47,425 nucleotides of DNA from Hyphomonadaceae bacterium (GTDB taxonomy: Bacteria; Pseudomonadota; Alphaproteobacteria; Caulobacterales; Hyphomonadaceae): positions 1-47,425 of the forward strand of contig CANJIL010000020.1 of NCBI GenBank assembly GCA_947474455.1, read 5' to 3'. Position numbers and translations under genes: made by a program. Each line of letters opens with the position of its first letter. Position 1 is the first letter of the stretch. Of the stretch, positions 24,620-33,377 are shown one piece after another. A model generated the notes under the pieces. That model was not told the DNA's origin. It saw only the letters and a program-made list of their open reading frames with translations, and searched no databases.

Positions 24620-25141
24620 ATGGCGCGGCCACGCGGAATGATCGCCGGTGCAGCGCTGCTTGCCGCTGCGGGATGCTCAATCCAGCCTGCGTCCTTGCCT
24701 GCGGACATGGATATCGATTTCGTGCGAGGTTGCTGGGTGCAGAAGGAAGAGCCGGGTGGAAAGATCCAGGCCTTTCTCCGCCTGCTGCCGGAAGGCGACA
24801 TGCTCTCAGGCCAGATTGCCGATGTCGGCGCGGGCGGCTGGGATGCCGGCGCTGCATTTGCCTTCTCACGGACAGGCGCCAGCGCCACGTTCAGAGGCCC
24901 TGCCATGCCGGAACAGGCCGAGCATACGCGAATCGATCCATCGCGCCTCGCAGCTAATTTCGATTGGGCGCGGCCGCAGTTCAGCGGCAGGCTGGCCGCC
25001 TATGCCGAAGCGCCGCCATCGCGCAGCTTCCTGTTTGCTGAAGGCGAAAACGATCGGCTTTCCATCTGGGCTGTCAGCGCCGGGCCGGACGCCACGCTGA
25101 TCCTCAAGCTGTTCGACGGCGAGCGAGACGGTTGTGATTGA
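24620..25141 (+). CDS. Putative lipoprotein of unknown function
   Basis: The 173-residue product starts MARPRGMIAGAALLAAAGCS, a lipoprotein signal with lipobox AAGC. AAGGA lies seven bases before ATG 24620; longer in-frame starts overlap the divergent adenine deaminase gene and encode non-conserved sequence. The mature domain (about residues 30-173) has two Cys (RGCWVQKEE and DGCD at the end) and beta-strand-like stretches (IQAFLRLLPEGDMLSGQI, SRSFLFAEGENDRLSIW). It resembles small lipocalin- or META-like beta domains only in general pattern, so I do not assign a family. It is divergent from the deaminase gene, 82 bases apart. Confidence 0.72.
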   Translation: MARPRGMIAGAALLAAAGCSIQPASLPADMDIDFVRGCWVQKEEPGGKIQAFLRLLPEGDMLSGQIADVGAGGWDAGAAFAFSRTGASATFRGPAMPEQAEHTRIDPSRLAANFDWARPQFSGRLAAYAEAPPSRSFLFAEGENDRLSIWAVSAGPDATLILKLFDGERDGCD

Positions 25142-25219
25142 TCGAATTTCATCGATCTGCTTTTCGCGATTCTAACCAAGCCTTGCTAGGGTTCTGTGCC
25201 CCACTGTCGGGACTGTGTC

Positions 25220-25993
25220 ATGTCGAATGCTTCTGGATTGATCGCGCTGATCGGCGATGCGCCGCACGCCTGGACGATGGTGAATGCGCTGCGCAACCGC
25301 TTTGGCGAGTTTCCCGTTTTCGTGGAGCGTGGCGAACCCGCCTCCGCCTTCTGGGCGCGCCGGAAAAATAAGTTGGGCGTGAGCACGGTCTATTCCATGA
25401 AGGCGGCCCAGCTGGCCGCGAAAATGACGAAGCCGCTGTCGCGCGCGCGGCTTTCGGAATTGCGCTCGACATGCGATGCGAGCCCGGTTCCCGCGCGCAT
25501 GCGCTTCGACGTCGACGACCTGAACGATCTCGACACGATTGCGAAAATGCGCGCCCTGAAACCAAAGGTGGCGTTCGTCGCTTCAACAGGGATGCTGCGC
25601 CGGCCACTACTTGAGGCGTGCGCCTGCCCGGTTGTGAATTATCATTCGGGCGTCAATCCCGCCTATCGCGGCATCAGTGGCGGCTATTTCGCGCTGGCCA
25701 ACGGAGAGCCGGAACTCTTCGGCGTGACGCCGCATCTCGTCGACCTTGGCGTCGACACCGGCCCGATCCTGGCCACGAATCGCGTGCCCGTTGCGGCCAA
25801 CGACAACATGCAGACCTATGTGACGCTGATGGCCGCGAAGTCGCAGGAGCTCGTGGTCGATACCATGGCCAAGGTGCTCACCGGCGAGGCGAAGCCCCAG
25901 CCGCCCAGCAACCTGCCCTCAAACCAGTATTACGCGCCGACCTTGGGCCAGTATCTGGTCAACGGCCTCAGGCGAGCGTCTGGTAGGCGCTAG
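25220..25993 (+). CDS. Formyltransferase-family protein (methionyl-tRNA formyltransferase-like)
   Basis: The 257-residue product has the formyl_trans_N catalytic core. Asn and His of the active site are in VVNYHSGVNPAYRG and the Asp in GVDTGPIL. These match the N-x-H...D triad of 10-formyl-THF-dependent transferases (Fmt, PurN, ArnA). The N-terminal half is divergent, and there is no C-terminal Fmt tRNA-binding domain, so it is not the housekeeping Fmt. Homologues often modify amino sugars or act in polysaccharide gene sets. Substrate is unknown here. ATG 25220 is chosen because the alpha/beta fold begins there (ALIGDAPHAW). dgkA follows after 66 bases on the same strand. Confidence 0.82.
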   Translation: MSNASGLIALIGDAPHAWTMVNALRNRFGEFPVFVERGEPASAFWARRKNKLGVSTVYSMKAAQLAAKMTKPLSRARLSELRSTCDASPVPARMRFDVDDLNDLDTIAKMRALKPKVAFVASTGMLRRPLLEACACPVVNYHSGVNPAYRGISGGYFALANGEPELFGVTPHLVDLGVDTGPILATNRVPVAANDNMQTYVTLMAAKSQELVVDTMAKVLTGEAKPQPPSNLPSNQYYAPTLGQYLVNGLRRASGRR

Positions 25994-26059
25994 CTCGCTC
26001 AAAGCGCAGCGGTCGCAGCGGCGCTGGGTCAAAGCCGCGGCGATGGAAAGGTTGTATTC

Positions 26060-26419
26060 ATGTTCAGCATATCCGACCGGGTGAAGAGCTTCGGTTACGC
26101 CCTGCGCGGCCTCGACTTCATGCTGCGCACCCAGCACAATGCCTGGATCCACCTTGCGGCAACGGCTGCGGTCACGCTGGCGGGGATCGTGCTCCGGATC
26201 AGCGCTGAGGATTGGCGCTGGATTGTTCTAGCGATAGGGCTGGTGTGGGTGGCGGAGATCGTCAACACGGCGTTCGAGCATCTCTGCGACGTGGTGCAGC
26301 CGGAATTCCATATCTCCGTCAAAACGGCAAAGGATGTCGCCGCGGGCGCTGTGCTGATCGCAGCCATCGCAGCGGCGGTAGTCGGCGTGCTGGTGTTGTG
26401 GCCTTATGTGAGGACCTGA
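26060..26419 (+). CDS. dgkA: Diacylglycerol kinase, small integral-membrane type
   Basis: DgkA phosphorylates diacylglycerol (or undecaprenol) with ATP, recycling lipid released during periplasmic glucan and LPS modification. The 119-residue product has three hydrophobic helices and the conserved active-site helix EIVNTAFEHLCDVVQ (Glu66, Asn69, Glu73), followed by KTAKDVAAGAVLI. Length is typical. AAAGG precedes ATG 26060 by eight bases. With OpgH at 8066, which in other bacteria leads to diacylglycerol release when glucans receive phosphoglycerol, its presence is physiologically sensible, though the genes are not linked. It is convergent with the flavin oxidoreductase gene (three bases apart). 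Confidence 0.94.
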   Translation: MFSISDRVKSFGYALRGLDFMLRTQHNAWIHLAATAAVTLAGIVLRISAEDWRWIVLAIGLVWVAEIVNTAFEHLCDVVQPEFHISVKTAKDVAAGAVLIAAIAAAVVGVLVLWPYVRT

Positions 26420-26422
26420 GGT

Positions 26423-27499
26423 TCAGTCGGCGACGAAGCCCTGGAAGTTTCGCAGGTAGACGGCAAAGGAGTCGCTGACGCCCTCGGCATGCAGGTAATC
26501 ACGCGTCACAGGCTGTGCTTGCGGCCTGAAAGCTGAATTGGCCGCGACCTGCTTTGGAAAATCGTGATGCAGAATGGCCGAACGGCCGATGACCACGAAA
26601 TCCAGGCTTGCGCCCATGGCGCTGGCGCAAGTCTCTCCTGAGATGATCTTGCCCGCGGCGCCGAGGCGCACGTTACCGCGGTCAAGGCCGGTGAAGAATG
26701 ACAGCAGGCTGCGGCCCTTGTGCTCTGCCGCTTCCGGCTCCTTGAAGACATCCCACAGGGACATGTCGAGGTAGTCGATCCGATCTTCACGCATCAGGCG
26801 CTGAGCGACGGTTGCGATCTCCTCGAGCTTCAGGCCGAAGCGCTCCGGCGAAAGCCTGACGCCGAGGCTGAAGTCTGGACCACAGGCGCTGCGCACGCCA
26901 TCGACGATTTCGAACAGCAGCCGCGAACGGTTTTCGAGGGAGCCGCCATACTGATCGTCGCGGCGGTTTGTCTCCGGGCTGAGAAACTGACACAGCAGAT
27001 AGCCATGGGCGCCATGTAGTTCGACGCCATCGAAGCCCGCCTGCTCGCACCGCCTGGCGGCGGCGATGAAGTCCTCCCCCGTGCGCTGAATCTCCGAAAG
27101 CGTCATGCCGCGAGCCTTGGTTTCGGGATTGTCCGACGGGCAGAGCGGCGCCTTGCCGATCAGCTTTTCAGGCGAGCGCATGCCGGCATGATGCAGCTGG
27201 ACGACGGCATGGGCGCCATGTGAACGGAGGGCGCCGGCAAGCCGCGTCAGGCCCGGGATATGGCGGTCGTCATGGGCGCCAAGCTGGCCGGGAAAGCCCA
27301 GGCCGCCCGCCTGAACCGAGGCGGCGCAGGTCATGGCAAGGCCGAAACCGCCCTCCGCGCGCATGACCAGCCAGCGGAACTCGTCCTCGCCGAGCGTTCC
27401 ATCGGCATGGCTTTGCTGATTGGTAAGCGGCGCCAGCATGAATCGGTTTTTCAGGGCCGGGCCGCGTTTAAACGAAAGCGGCTCAAACAGGGTTGGCAT
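26423..27499 (-). CDS. NADH:flavin oxidoreductase, Old Yellow Enzyme family
   Basis: The 358-residue product is an FMN-binding TIM-barrel ene-reductase. Recognisable parts are the N-terminal LFEPLSFKRGPALKNRFMLA with NRF for FMN binding, VVQLHHAGMRSPE, GFDGVELHGAHGYLL with the substrate-anion-binding HGAHGYL, FLSPETNRRDDQYGGSLENR, and the C-terminal DFVVIGRSAILHHDF. These enzymes reduce activated C=C bonds with NAD(P)H. The physiological substrate cannot be read from the sequence. AAGGA precedes ATG 27499. It is divergent from leuC, and the 138-base gap includes a TATACT -10-like element near 27556 on the plus strand. Confidence 0.92.
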   Translation of the reverse strand: MPTLFEPLSFKRGPALKNRFMLAPLTNQQSHADGTLGEDEFRWLVMRAEGGFGLAMTCAASVQAGGLGFPGQLGAHDDRHIPGLTRLAGALRSHGAHAVVQLHHAGMRSPEKLIGKAPLCPSDNPETKARGMTLSEIQRTGEDFIAAARRCEQAGFDGVELHGAHGYLLCQFLSPETNRRDDQYGGSLENRSRLLFEIVDGVRSACGPDFSLGVRLSPERFGLKLEEIATVAQRLMREDRIDYLDMSLWDVFKEPEAAEHKGRSLLSFFTGLDRGNVRLGAAGKIISGETCASAMGASLDFVVIGRSAILHHDFPKQVAANSAFRPQAQPVTRDYLHAEGVSDSFAVYLRNFQGFVAD

Positions 27500-27637
27500 C
27501 CGGCGGAATCCTTGGGCGGCGATCTGACCGACCCTCTATGGCACGGCAATCGAGCTATACTGAAGGCTCTTTGTTGCTGCACTGGCAGGCGCGTCTGCGG
27601 CTTGCAGGCTGCGCCGTGCCTGCGCATATAGCCGGGC

Positions 27638-29041
27638 ATGAGCAACACCCGCACCCTCTACGACAAGATCTGGGACAGCCATGTGGTCTTCACCGACAAG
27701 GCGTCGGGGGAGAGTCTGCTTTATATCGACCTGCACCTCATCCACGAGGTCACCACACCGCAGGCTTTTGCCGGCCTCAAGGCCAGCGGCCGCAAGGTGC
27801 GCCGGCCCGACCTGACGCTGGCCGTCGCGGATCACAACACGCCGACGGAAGGCCAGGCGCTGGGCATGGCCGGGGTCAAGGATTCCGAGGCGCGCGAGCA
27901 GCTTGAGACGCTGGCCCGCAACGTGGCGGAGAACGGCATTCAGTTCTTCCCGATGGGCGACATCCGCAACGGCATCGTCCACGTGGTCGGCCCTGAGCAG
28001 GGCCGCACGCAGCCGGGCCTCACCATCGTCTGCGGCGACAGCCATACCTCGACCCACGGCGCGTTTGGCGCACTGGCGCACGGCATTGGCACGTCAGAAG
28101 TGGAGCACGTGCTGGCCACGCAGACGCTGCGCGCCCGCAAGATGAAGAACATGGCGGTCCGCGTCGAAGGCGAGTTCCGGCCGGGGGTCGGCGCCAAGGA
28201 CCTCGCGCTGCACCTCATCGCCATCATCGGCACGAATGGCGGCGCAGGCCATGTCATCGAGTATATGGGCTCGGCCATACGCTCCATGTCGATGGAAGGC
28301 CGCATGACGCTGTGCAACCTCTCGATCGAGGGCGGCGCCCGCGCCGGTCTCGTCGCGCCGGACGATGCAACTTTCAACTACATGAGCGGCCGTCCCGCTG
28401 CTCCCAAGGGCGGACAGTGGGAGACCGCCATCCAGTTCTGGAAGACGCTTCGCTCGGACGATCGCGCGCACTGGGATGAAGTGATCGAAATCGCCGCTGA
28501 AGACGTCGCGCCGACGATCACCTGGGGGACCAGCCCCGAACAGGCGGCGCCGATCACCGCGACAACGCCAGTGCCCTCGCAGATCTCCGACTCGGTGAAG
28601 CGCGACGCTGCCGAACGCGCCCTCGCCTATATGGGCCTTGAGCCCGGACAAAAACTCGAAGGTCTGAAGATCGATCGCGTGTTCATCGGCTCGTGCACAA
28701 ACTCGCGCATCGAAGACCTGCGCGCCGCCGCCGAAGTCGCGAGGGGCAAGCACGTCGCCGCCGGGGTGCGCGCCATGGTCGTGCCAGGTTCGGGGCTCAT
28801 ACGGGCGCAGGCGGAAGAAGAGGGTCTCGACCGGATTTTCCTCGATGCTGGCTTTGAATGGCGCGAGCCCGGCTGCTCGATGTGCCTCGGCATGAACCCG
28901 GACATTCTGAAGCCAGGCGAGCGTTGCGCCTCAACCTCGAACCGCAATTTCGAGGGCCGCCAGGGCCGCGGCGGCCGCACTCACCTGATGAGCCCCGTCC
29001 TCGCAGCGAAAGCAGCGCTCGCCGGCGTAATCACTGCCTGA
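27638..29041 (+). CDS. leuC: 3-isopropylmalate dehydratase, large subunit
   Basis: LeuC with LeuD isomerises 2-isopropylmalate to 3-isopropylmalate in leucine synthesis, using a [4Fe-4S] cluster. The 467-residue product shows the aconitase-family motifs [29 protein letters not shown] (first cluster Cys) and [13 protein letters not shown] (the other two cluster Cys), and ends in a substrate-binding region around [12 protein letters not shown]. It is full length. The small subunit gene leuD, which usually follows directly, is absent: a histidine kinase gene comes next, 106 bases later. leuD must lie outside the window if the pathway is complete. Confidence 0.96.
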   Translation: MSNTRTLYDKIWDSHVVFTDKASGESLLYIDLHLIHEVTTPQAFAGLKASGRKVRRPDLTLAVADHNTPTEGQALGMAGVKDSEAREQLETLARNVAENGIQFFPMGDIRNGIVHVVGPEQGRTQPGLTIVCGDSHTSTHGAFGALAHGIGTSEVEHVLATQTLRARKMKNMAVRVEGEFRPGVGAKDLALHLIAIIGTNGGAGHVIEYMGSAIRSMSMEGRMTLCNLSIEGGARAGLVAPDDATFNYMSGRPAAPKGGQWETAIQFWKTLRSDDRAHWDEVIEIAAEDVAPTITWGTSPEQAAPITATTPVPSQISDSVKRDAAERALAYMGLEPGQKLEGLKIDRVFIGSCTNSRIEDLRAAAEVARGKHVAAGVRAMVVPGSGLIRAQAEEEGLDRIFLDAGFEWREPGCSMCLGMNPDILKPGERCASTSNRNFEGRQGRGGRTHLMSPVLAAKAALAGVITA

Positions 29042-29147
29042 TTGTTTGGCGGCGGCGCCCAAATCTTTAGCGCCCTGAATTCACGTGGTTTTCAGTTCTG
29101 TCTTGTAACGTCCCGACTGCACTGCAAATGCGGGCGTCGGTGGGACA

Positions 29148-30836
29148 ATGAAGGCGGGCGACATAGCCAGGCGCGTCAGTTTCGTGACGCCAGACACGCT
29201 CGCGGGCGAGCTCGCCGTGCGGTTCAAGAACGCCGCCGAGGTCAATACATTCCCTGTCGTTCGGGCCGGCAAACCTGTTGGCGTCATCACGCGCGACCGA
29301 CTGAGCGCGCTGCGCAAGGCTGGCGGCCTATGGGAGCGCAGGCCGGCGGCGCTGTTTATGAACGCTGCCCCCATCGTCGTCTGCGAAAATCTGGAGCTAG
29401 CCGAAGTCAGCGCGGTGATCGCGCAGATGTCGCGTGAAACGCTGTTCGAAGGCATCGTGATGGTCGATGCAAACGGCGACTATGCGGGCCTCGCAGGCGC
29501 TTTCGAACTGTTCCGCACGGCGATCACGGTCGCAGAGGAGCGCAATCGCGACCTCACGAGGCTTGCCGAACGGCTGGCGGCGGAAACCGAAAAGGCGCAA
29601 GCGGCCTCACGCGCCAAGTCCGACTTCCTCGCGACCATGAGCCACGAAATCCGCACGCCGCTCAACGGCGTGCTTGGCATGGCGCAAGCCCTGACCATGG
29701 ATGGCCTCGGCCCGGACCAGCGCGACAAGCTGAACATGATCCTGGATTCAGGCGAGACGCTGACCGCTCTTCTAAACGATATCCTCGATCTGTCGAAGAT
29801 CGAAGCCGACAAGATGGAGATAATGGCCGTCGCCTCGAACCTCGAAGCGTCGCTGGGGCGCGCATTCAAGCTGTTCGAACCGGCGGCGCGTGAGAAGGGG
29901 CTGACGCTGACAATTGTGCGGGAAGGCGGCGGGCCCGACTGGCTCCACTTCGACCGGGTGCGCGTGCACCAATGCCTGACAAACCTCATCTCCAACGCAG
30001 TGAAATTCACTGCAGCGGGTCGCGTTGATGTTCGCTGGAGCGTGGCGGCGGCGCCCGATGGCGGGCCCCATAGCGTGCGGGTCAGCGTGACAGACACAGG
30101 CATCGGCATGGATGAGAAGGCGCTGTCACGCTTGTTCAACGCATTCACGCAGGCCGACGGAACGACAACGCGGCGTTTCGGCGGAACCGGGCTTGGCCTC
30201 GCGATCACGCGCAAGCTGGCGCGACTGATGGACGGAGACGTTCACGTCTCGAGCAGGCCAGGCATTGGCTCCACCTTCACGCTGACCTTTGAAGCCACGG
30301 CGGCGAAGCCGCTCGTGAAGCCCGCGCGCAAGGACACGGAAACCCAGGCTGTCGCCGATAAGCAGCGCGTGGTGCGCATACTGCTGGTCGACGACAACGC
30401 CACGAACCGGCAGGTGGCCAAGCTTTTCCTGGCGCGCCTTCAGTGCGAGATCGTCGAGGCCGCGAACGGCGTCGAGGCGCTCGAGCGCCTTGGCTCGCAG
30501 CCCTTCGATGTCGTTCTGCTCGATGTGCACATGCCGGTAATGGACGGCTGCGAAACGATCCGCCACATCCGTTCGTCCAACCAGCCGTGGAGCGCCCTGC
30601 CTGTCATCGCACTGACCGCCGACGCGATGGAAGGTGACCGCGAGCGTTTCGTGGCGCTCGGCATGACCGACTATCTGGCCAAACCGATTGACCGCCGCCT
30701 GCTGCTCAACAAGATCCATGAGGCAACCTCGCGCGGCGTCGAAAAGCAAATGGACGACAGCATGGCCCCTGCTTCAGGGGATGACACCGACCCGTCAGAT
30801 ATTCTCGGCGCGATCGCATCCGCGATAGCTGGGTGA
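29148..30836 (+). CDS. Soluble hybrid histidine kinase with N-terminal CBS-like pair and C-terminal receiver
   Basis: The 562-residue protein has no membrane segment. Residues 1-125 look like a tandem CBS pair (VNTFPVVRAGKPVGVITRD and EGIVMVDANGDYAGL), which elsewhere binds adenine nucleotides. A coiled linker (130-155) leads to HisKA with His166 in MSHEIRTPLNG. A HATPase domain follows (N-box near NLISNAVKF, G1 DTGIGM, G2 FGGTGLGL). The receiver (408-530) has Asp415/416, phospho-acceptor Asp459 (LLDVHMP), Thr490 and Lys512. It should sense a cytosolic ligand, autophosphorylate and pass the phosphate to its own receiver, with no histidine phosphotransfer domain nearby. It heads a co-directional group with two 3D proteins, a lipoprotein and a receiver protein. 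Confidence 0.9.
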   Translation: MKAGDIARRVSFVTPDTLAGELAVRFKNAAEVNTFPVVRAGKPVGVITRDRLSALRKAGGLWERRPAALFMNAAPIVVCENLELAEVSAVIAQMSRETLFEGIVMVDANGDYAGLAGAFELFRTAITVAEERNRDLTRLAERLAAETEKAQAASRAKSDFLATMSHEIRTPLNGVLGMAQALTMDGLGPDQRDKLNMILDSGETLTALLNDILDLSKIEADKMEIMAVASNLEASLGRAFKLFEPAAREKGLTLTIVREGGGPDWLHFDRVRVHQCLTNLISNAVKFTAAGRVDVRWSVAAAPDGGPHSVRVSVTDTGIGMDEKALSRLFNAFTQADGTTTRRFGGTGLGLAITRKLARLMDGDVHVSSRPGIGSTFTLTFEATAAKPLVKPARKDTETQAVADKQRVVRILLVDDNATNRQVAKLFLARLQCEIVEAANGVEALERLGSQPFDVVLLDVHMPVMDGCETIRHIRSSNQPWSALPVIALTADAMEGDRERFVALGMTDYLAKPIDRRLLLNKIHEATSRGVEKQMDDSMAPASGDDTDPSDILGAIASAIAG

Positions 30837-30854
30837 GTGCGGCCCGCAGCCGAA

Positions 30855-30866
30855 ACATTCGAATGT
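30855..30866. promoter_or_regulatory. 12-bp palindrome upstream of the first 3D-domain gene
   Basis: ACATTCGAATGT is a perfect 12-base palindrome. It is immediately overlapped by a second dyad, TGTAG-CT-CTACA (30864-30875). Both lie in the 214-base gap between the kinase gene and the first 3D-domain gene. They could bind a dimeric regulator; no known consensus is matched. Confidence 0.35.
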
Positions 30867-31050
30867 AGCTCTACAACGACAATGCAGCCTGTCGACGCTC
30901 TCAGCGCCATCGACGCAATTTCTGGGGCCCGATCCGCGTTAACACATTGGGCCGGCAACCTGCGACGATTGCACTCGCGGGTTGAACCTGCCATGTTCTT
31001 GCCCAAGTTCGAAGGCTTCTGCGGGGCAAGGGGCGGCAGCCGGGATATTC

Positions 31051-31944
31051 ATGAAACACCTGCTCCTTGCGCTTGTTCTGGTAGTCGCCGCCGCGGCGAT
31101 TTTCCTGGGGCCGCCGCTGCGGTCCGCATTCGCCGCAACGAATGTCGATATCGTCATCGGGCGCGCGGAATTGCACCCGACGGCGCAGGCGCTCACCTTC
31201 ATGCTGAAATCGCCGGAGGACGAAAAGCTCGCCGGCAAGAAAAAGATGAAACTGTGGGCGACCTATTACCACATGCCCACCGTGCGGCCGTCCTGGACCA
31301 GCGTCGCGGCGAAGCCGCTGATCGGCAAGAACGGGAAGGCCGTCTCGCCTCCCCTGTCGATCGAAGACTGGTGCGATGCGGCCATGCAGGGTTCGATCTG
31401 GGTCGACAACGGCAAGGACGCTCCGCAGGCCTTCATGTATGTCGACAGCCGCGGCCCCGAGCAGGTTGTGTGCGACAAGCATTTCGGCATGCTGTCCGAC
31501 CGGATCAAATCGGCGACGCGCCGCGCCCGGTTCCAGCCCTTCCATCATCCGCAGGCGTGCGACGTGCGCACCATTCCACTTATGGCGTTCCGCACGATCG
31601 CGGTCGATCGCGAGCGCATCAAGATGGGCACGGTGCTCTACATCCCGAAACTGCGCGGCAAGACGTTCTGGAACAATGGCGAGATCTTCGTGCATGATGG
31701 TTACGTGATCGCCAGCGACACCGGCGGCGCGATCGAGGACAATCATATCGACATGTTCGTTGCGGATGCGAATGTCGAGCCGTTCCCGGATCTTGTGCGC
31801 TCGAACCCGCGCTACACGTTCTACGCCTATCTGGTGGACAAGAATGATCCGGCGGCTGTCGCGCTGCGCGATGCCGGCGAGGAAGTCTGCAAGGATTCGG
31901 ACCGTCCGGGCCGTCCGCGCAAGAAGGCCTCAGGCGCCATCTGA
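31051..31944 (+). CDS. Secreted 3D-domain protein (MltA C-terminal-like fold), copy 1
   Basis: The 297-residue product has an N-terminal hydrophobic segment (MKHLLLALVLVVAAAAIFLG), either a signal peptide or an anchor. A 3D double-psi beta-barrel domain follows, with the Asp-rich signature ASDTGGAIEDNHIDMF near residues 225-240. This domain forms the catalytic part of MltA-type lytic transglycosylases and of Gram-positive wall hydrolases, so a peptidoglycan-cleaving role in the periplasm is likely but unproven. Further motifs are LWATYYHMP and FRTIAVDRERIKMG. The tail is basic (GRPRKKASG). GGGA precedes ATG 31051. The next gene is a diverged paralogue. Confidence 0.85.
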   Translation: MKHLLLALVLVVAAAAIFLGPPLRSAFAATNVDIVIGRAELHPTAQALTFMLKSPEDEKLAGKKKMKLWATYYHMPTVRPSWTSVAAKPLIGKNGKAVSPPLSIEDWCDAAMQGSIWVDNGKDAPQAFMYVDSRGPEQVVCDKHFGMLSDRIKSATRRARFQPFHHPQACDVRTIPLMAFRTIAVDRERIKMGTVLYIPKLRGKTFWNNGEIFVHDGYVIASDTGGAIEDNHIDMFVADANVEPFPDLVRSNPRYTFYAYLVDKNDPAAVALRDAGEEVCKDSDRPGRPRKKASGAI

Positions 31945-31950
31945 CGCATC

Positions 31951-31966
31951 GTAACCCTTCAGTAAC
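31951..31966. promoter_or_regulatory. Weak CtrA-like repeat upstream of the second 3D-domain gene
   Basis: GTAA-N7-GTAAC (31951-31954 and 31962-31966) has the 11-base period of a CtrA box, TTAA-N7-TTAAC, with two mismatches. It sits directly after the stop codon of the first 3D gene. The match is weak, and functional meaning is speculative. Confidence 0.2.
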
Positions 31967-32113
31967 GCCTCTGGCGCTTTCGCTTGTGTCGTGGAAAAGC
32001 TGTCCGCCATACTCGGGCTGAAATCGCAGCCTATATCATCGGGGAAAGAGCCCGAAGCTGTTGCGCCTGCGCCTCAAGCGCAGCGCGATGCTGCGCCGGA
32101 CGATGGACAGCCG

Positions 32114-32956
32114 ATGAGACAACTGACCTTCACGATCGTGTTCACGCTCGCGGCCTGCGCAACGGCGGCTGCGCCTGGATTACCGGTTGCGCCTGCCGAG
32201 CCTCGCGGGCTCATGCCCACGCTGACACCATCCGAACGCGCGGCAACCTTCACGCTCGAAGCGCCGGCGCCGCCGGCGATGGGACCCGATCTTAAGCTGT
32301 GGGCGACGCACTATCACACACCCATCGTGACGCCTGCGCCGGAGACGATGTCGGCCGCACTTCCGTTGCTTGACCGGAACGGCGCGCGGATCTCGCCTCC
32401 CTTGCGCCAGAAGGACTGGTGCGAAGCGGCGCTGCAGGGTTCGGTGTCGGTGAAGCAGGGAAGCAAATCGACCGCCTATGTGTTCGTCGACTCAGACGGA
32501 CCGGAACAGACAAATTGCGATGCACAGCTCGGCTCCCTGTCTGACGGCGTGAAGGCGGCGACGCGCCGCGCGCGCTTCATGGCGGTCAATCACCCGCTCG
32601 GCTGCGGCGTGCGCAACCTGCCGCTGACGCCGTTCCGTACGATCGCGGTTGATCCCTCGGTGATCCCGCTCGAGAGCGTAATTTTCGTACCCGAACTTCG
32701 CGGCCGGCGCTTCACGCACGATGGCCGCGAGCACGTGCATGACGGCTATCTCTTCGCCGGCGACCGCGGCGGGGCGATCAAGGGGCGGCATATCGACGTC
32801 TTCCTGATCGACGATCATTTCGAACCGCTAGAAGACCTGTTCGCATCAACTGAAACGCGGACTTTTTCGGCGCATGTTGTCGACGCGGATGACCCGATGG
32901 CGGCGGCCGTCAAAGCGGGCGGCCAGTCGTCGAGCTGCGAGCCCGTAGCTCCTTAA
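32114..32956 (+). CDS. 3D-domain lipoprotein, paralogue of the preceding gene (copy 2)
   Basis: The 280-residue product starts MRQLTFTIVFTLAACATAAA with a lipobox LAAC, so it is a lipoprotein where copy 1 is a signal/anchor protein. Shared landmarks with copy 1 include LWATHYHTPIV, ISPPLRQKDWCEAALQGSV, ATRRARFMAVNHPLGCGVR, FRTIAVDPSVIPL and the 3D signature AGDRGGAIKGRHIDVF. In copy 2 the usual Thr of DTGGAI is Arg (DRGGAI). The paired Cys residues are conserved between copies. An in-frame GTG at 31991 would add 41 residues before the signal, which is unlikely. The role is probably in wall remodelling, inferred from the domain. Confidence 0.85.
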   Translation: MRQLTFTIVFTLAACATAAAPGLPVAPAEPRGLMPTLTPSERAATFTLEAPAPPAMGPDLKLWATHYHTPIVTPAPETMSAALPLLDRNGARISPPLRQKDWCEAALQGSVSVKQGSKSTAYVFVDSDGPEQTNCDAQLGSLSDGVKAATRRARFMAVNHPLGCGVRNLPLTPFRTIAVDPSVIPLESVIFVPELRGRRFTHDGREHVHDGYLFAGDRGGAIKGRHIDVFLIDDHFEPLEDLFASTETRTFSAHVVDADDPMAAAVKAGGQSSSCEPVAP

Positions 32957-33025
32957 GCGAGCGCTCTGGACACGCGGCGCGGCGCTGACACAGATTGCAA
33001 CAACAAAGAGCCTGGGAGAGACCTG

Positions 33026-33145
33026 ATGAAATGCCTGCTGCTTGCCAGCCTGATGATGCTGGCTGCCGGATGCGCCCACGACTATTCGAAGGCGGCGCCG
33101 CAGATTCCGGTCGGGCCAACGATTCCGGCGAAGGCTGCCCCGTAA
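33026..33145 (+). CDS. 39-residue lipoprotein
   Basis: GGGAGAG stands before ATG 33026, which opens 39 codons. The first 20 residues are MKCLLLASLMMLAAGCAHDY, and the chain ends in a Pro/Ala-rich tail. The signal and lipobox AAGC are textbook; after processing only about 24 residues (Pro/Ala-rich, IPVGPTIPAKAAP) would remain attached to the lipid. It follows the second 3D gene by 69 bases and is followed by a perfect 13-bp hairpin at 33226-33254. Function is unknown. Entericidin-like or lysis-type small lipoproteins have a similar size. Confidence 0.7.
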   Translation: MKCLLLASLMMLAAGCAHDYSKAAPQIPVGPTIPAKAAP

Positions 33146-33225
33146 TCTTCGTAAAGCCTGGCTGTCGGTAAACAGACCGCGCTGTGGTTGAGTATGTGCG
33201 TGTGCGAAAAGCTGAATGCGATCAG

Positions 33226-33254
33226 GCGGCCCGGACATTTCATGTCCGGGCCGC
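33226..33254. terminator. Perfect 13-bp hairpin, probable terminator without U-tract
   Basis: GCGGCCCGGACAT (33226-33238) pairs perfectly with ATGTCCGGGCCGC (33242-33254) around the loop TTC. It lies 80 bases after the small lipoprotein stop. No T-run follows on either strand, so it could instead stabilise the 3' end of the mRNA. Confidence 0.55.
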
Positions 33255-33377
33255 AATGATTCCAGCGTCGGCTAGGTTATCGGCGGCGAGCGAATTGCGG
33301 CCGCCCCCCTCACCCACCCTTAGTCCGGCGGCGCGAAATTCGGGCCAGAAAGGGCGTTGGGACGCACCGGAAAACAC

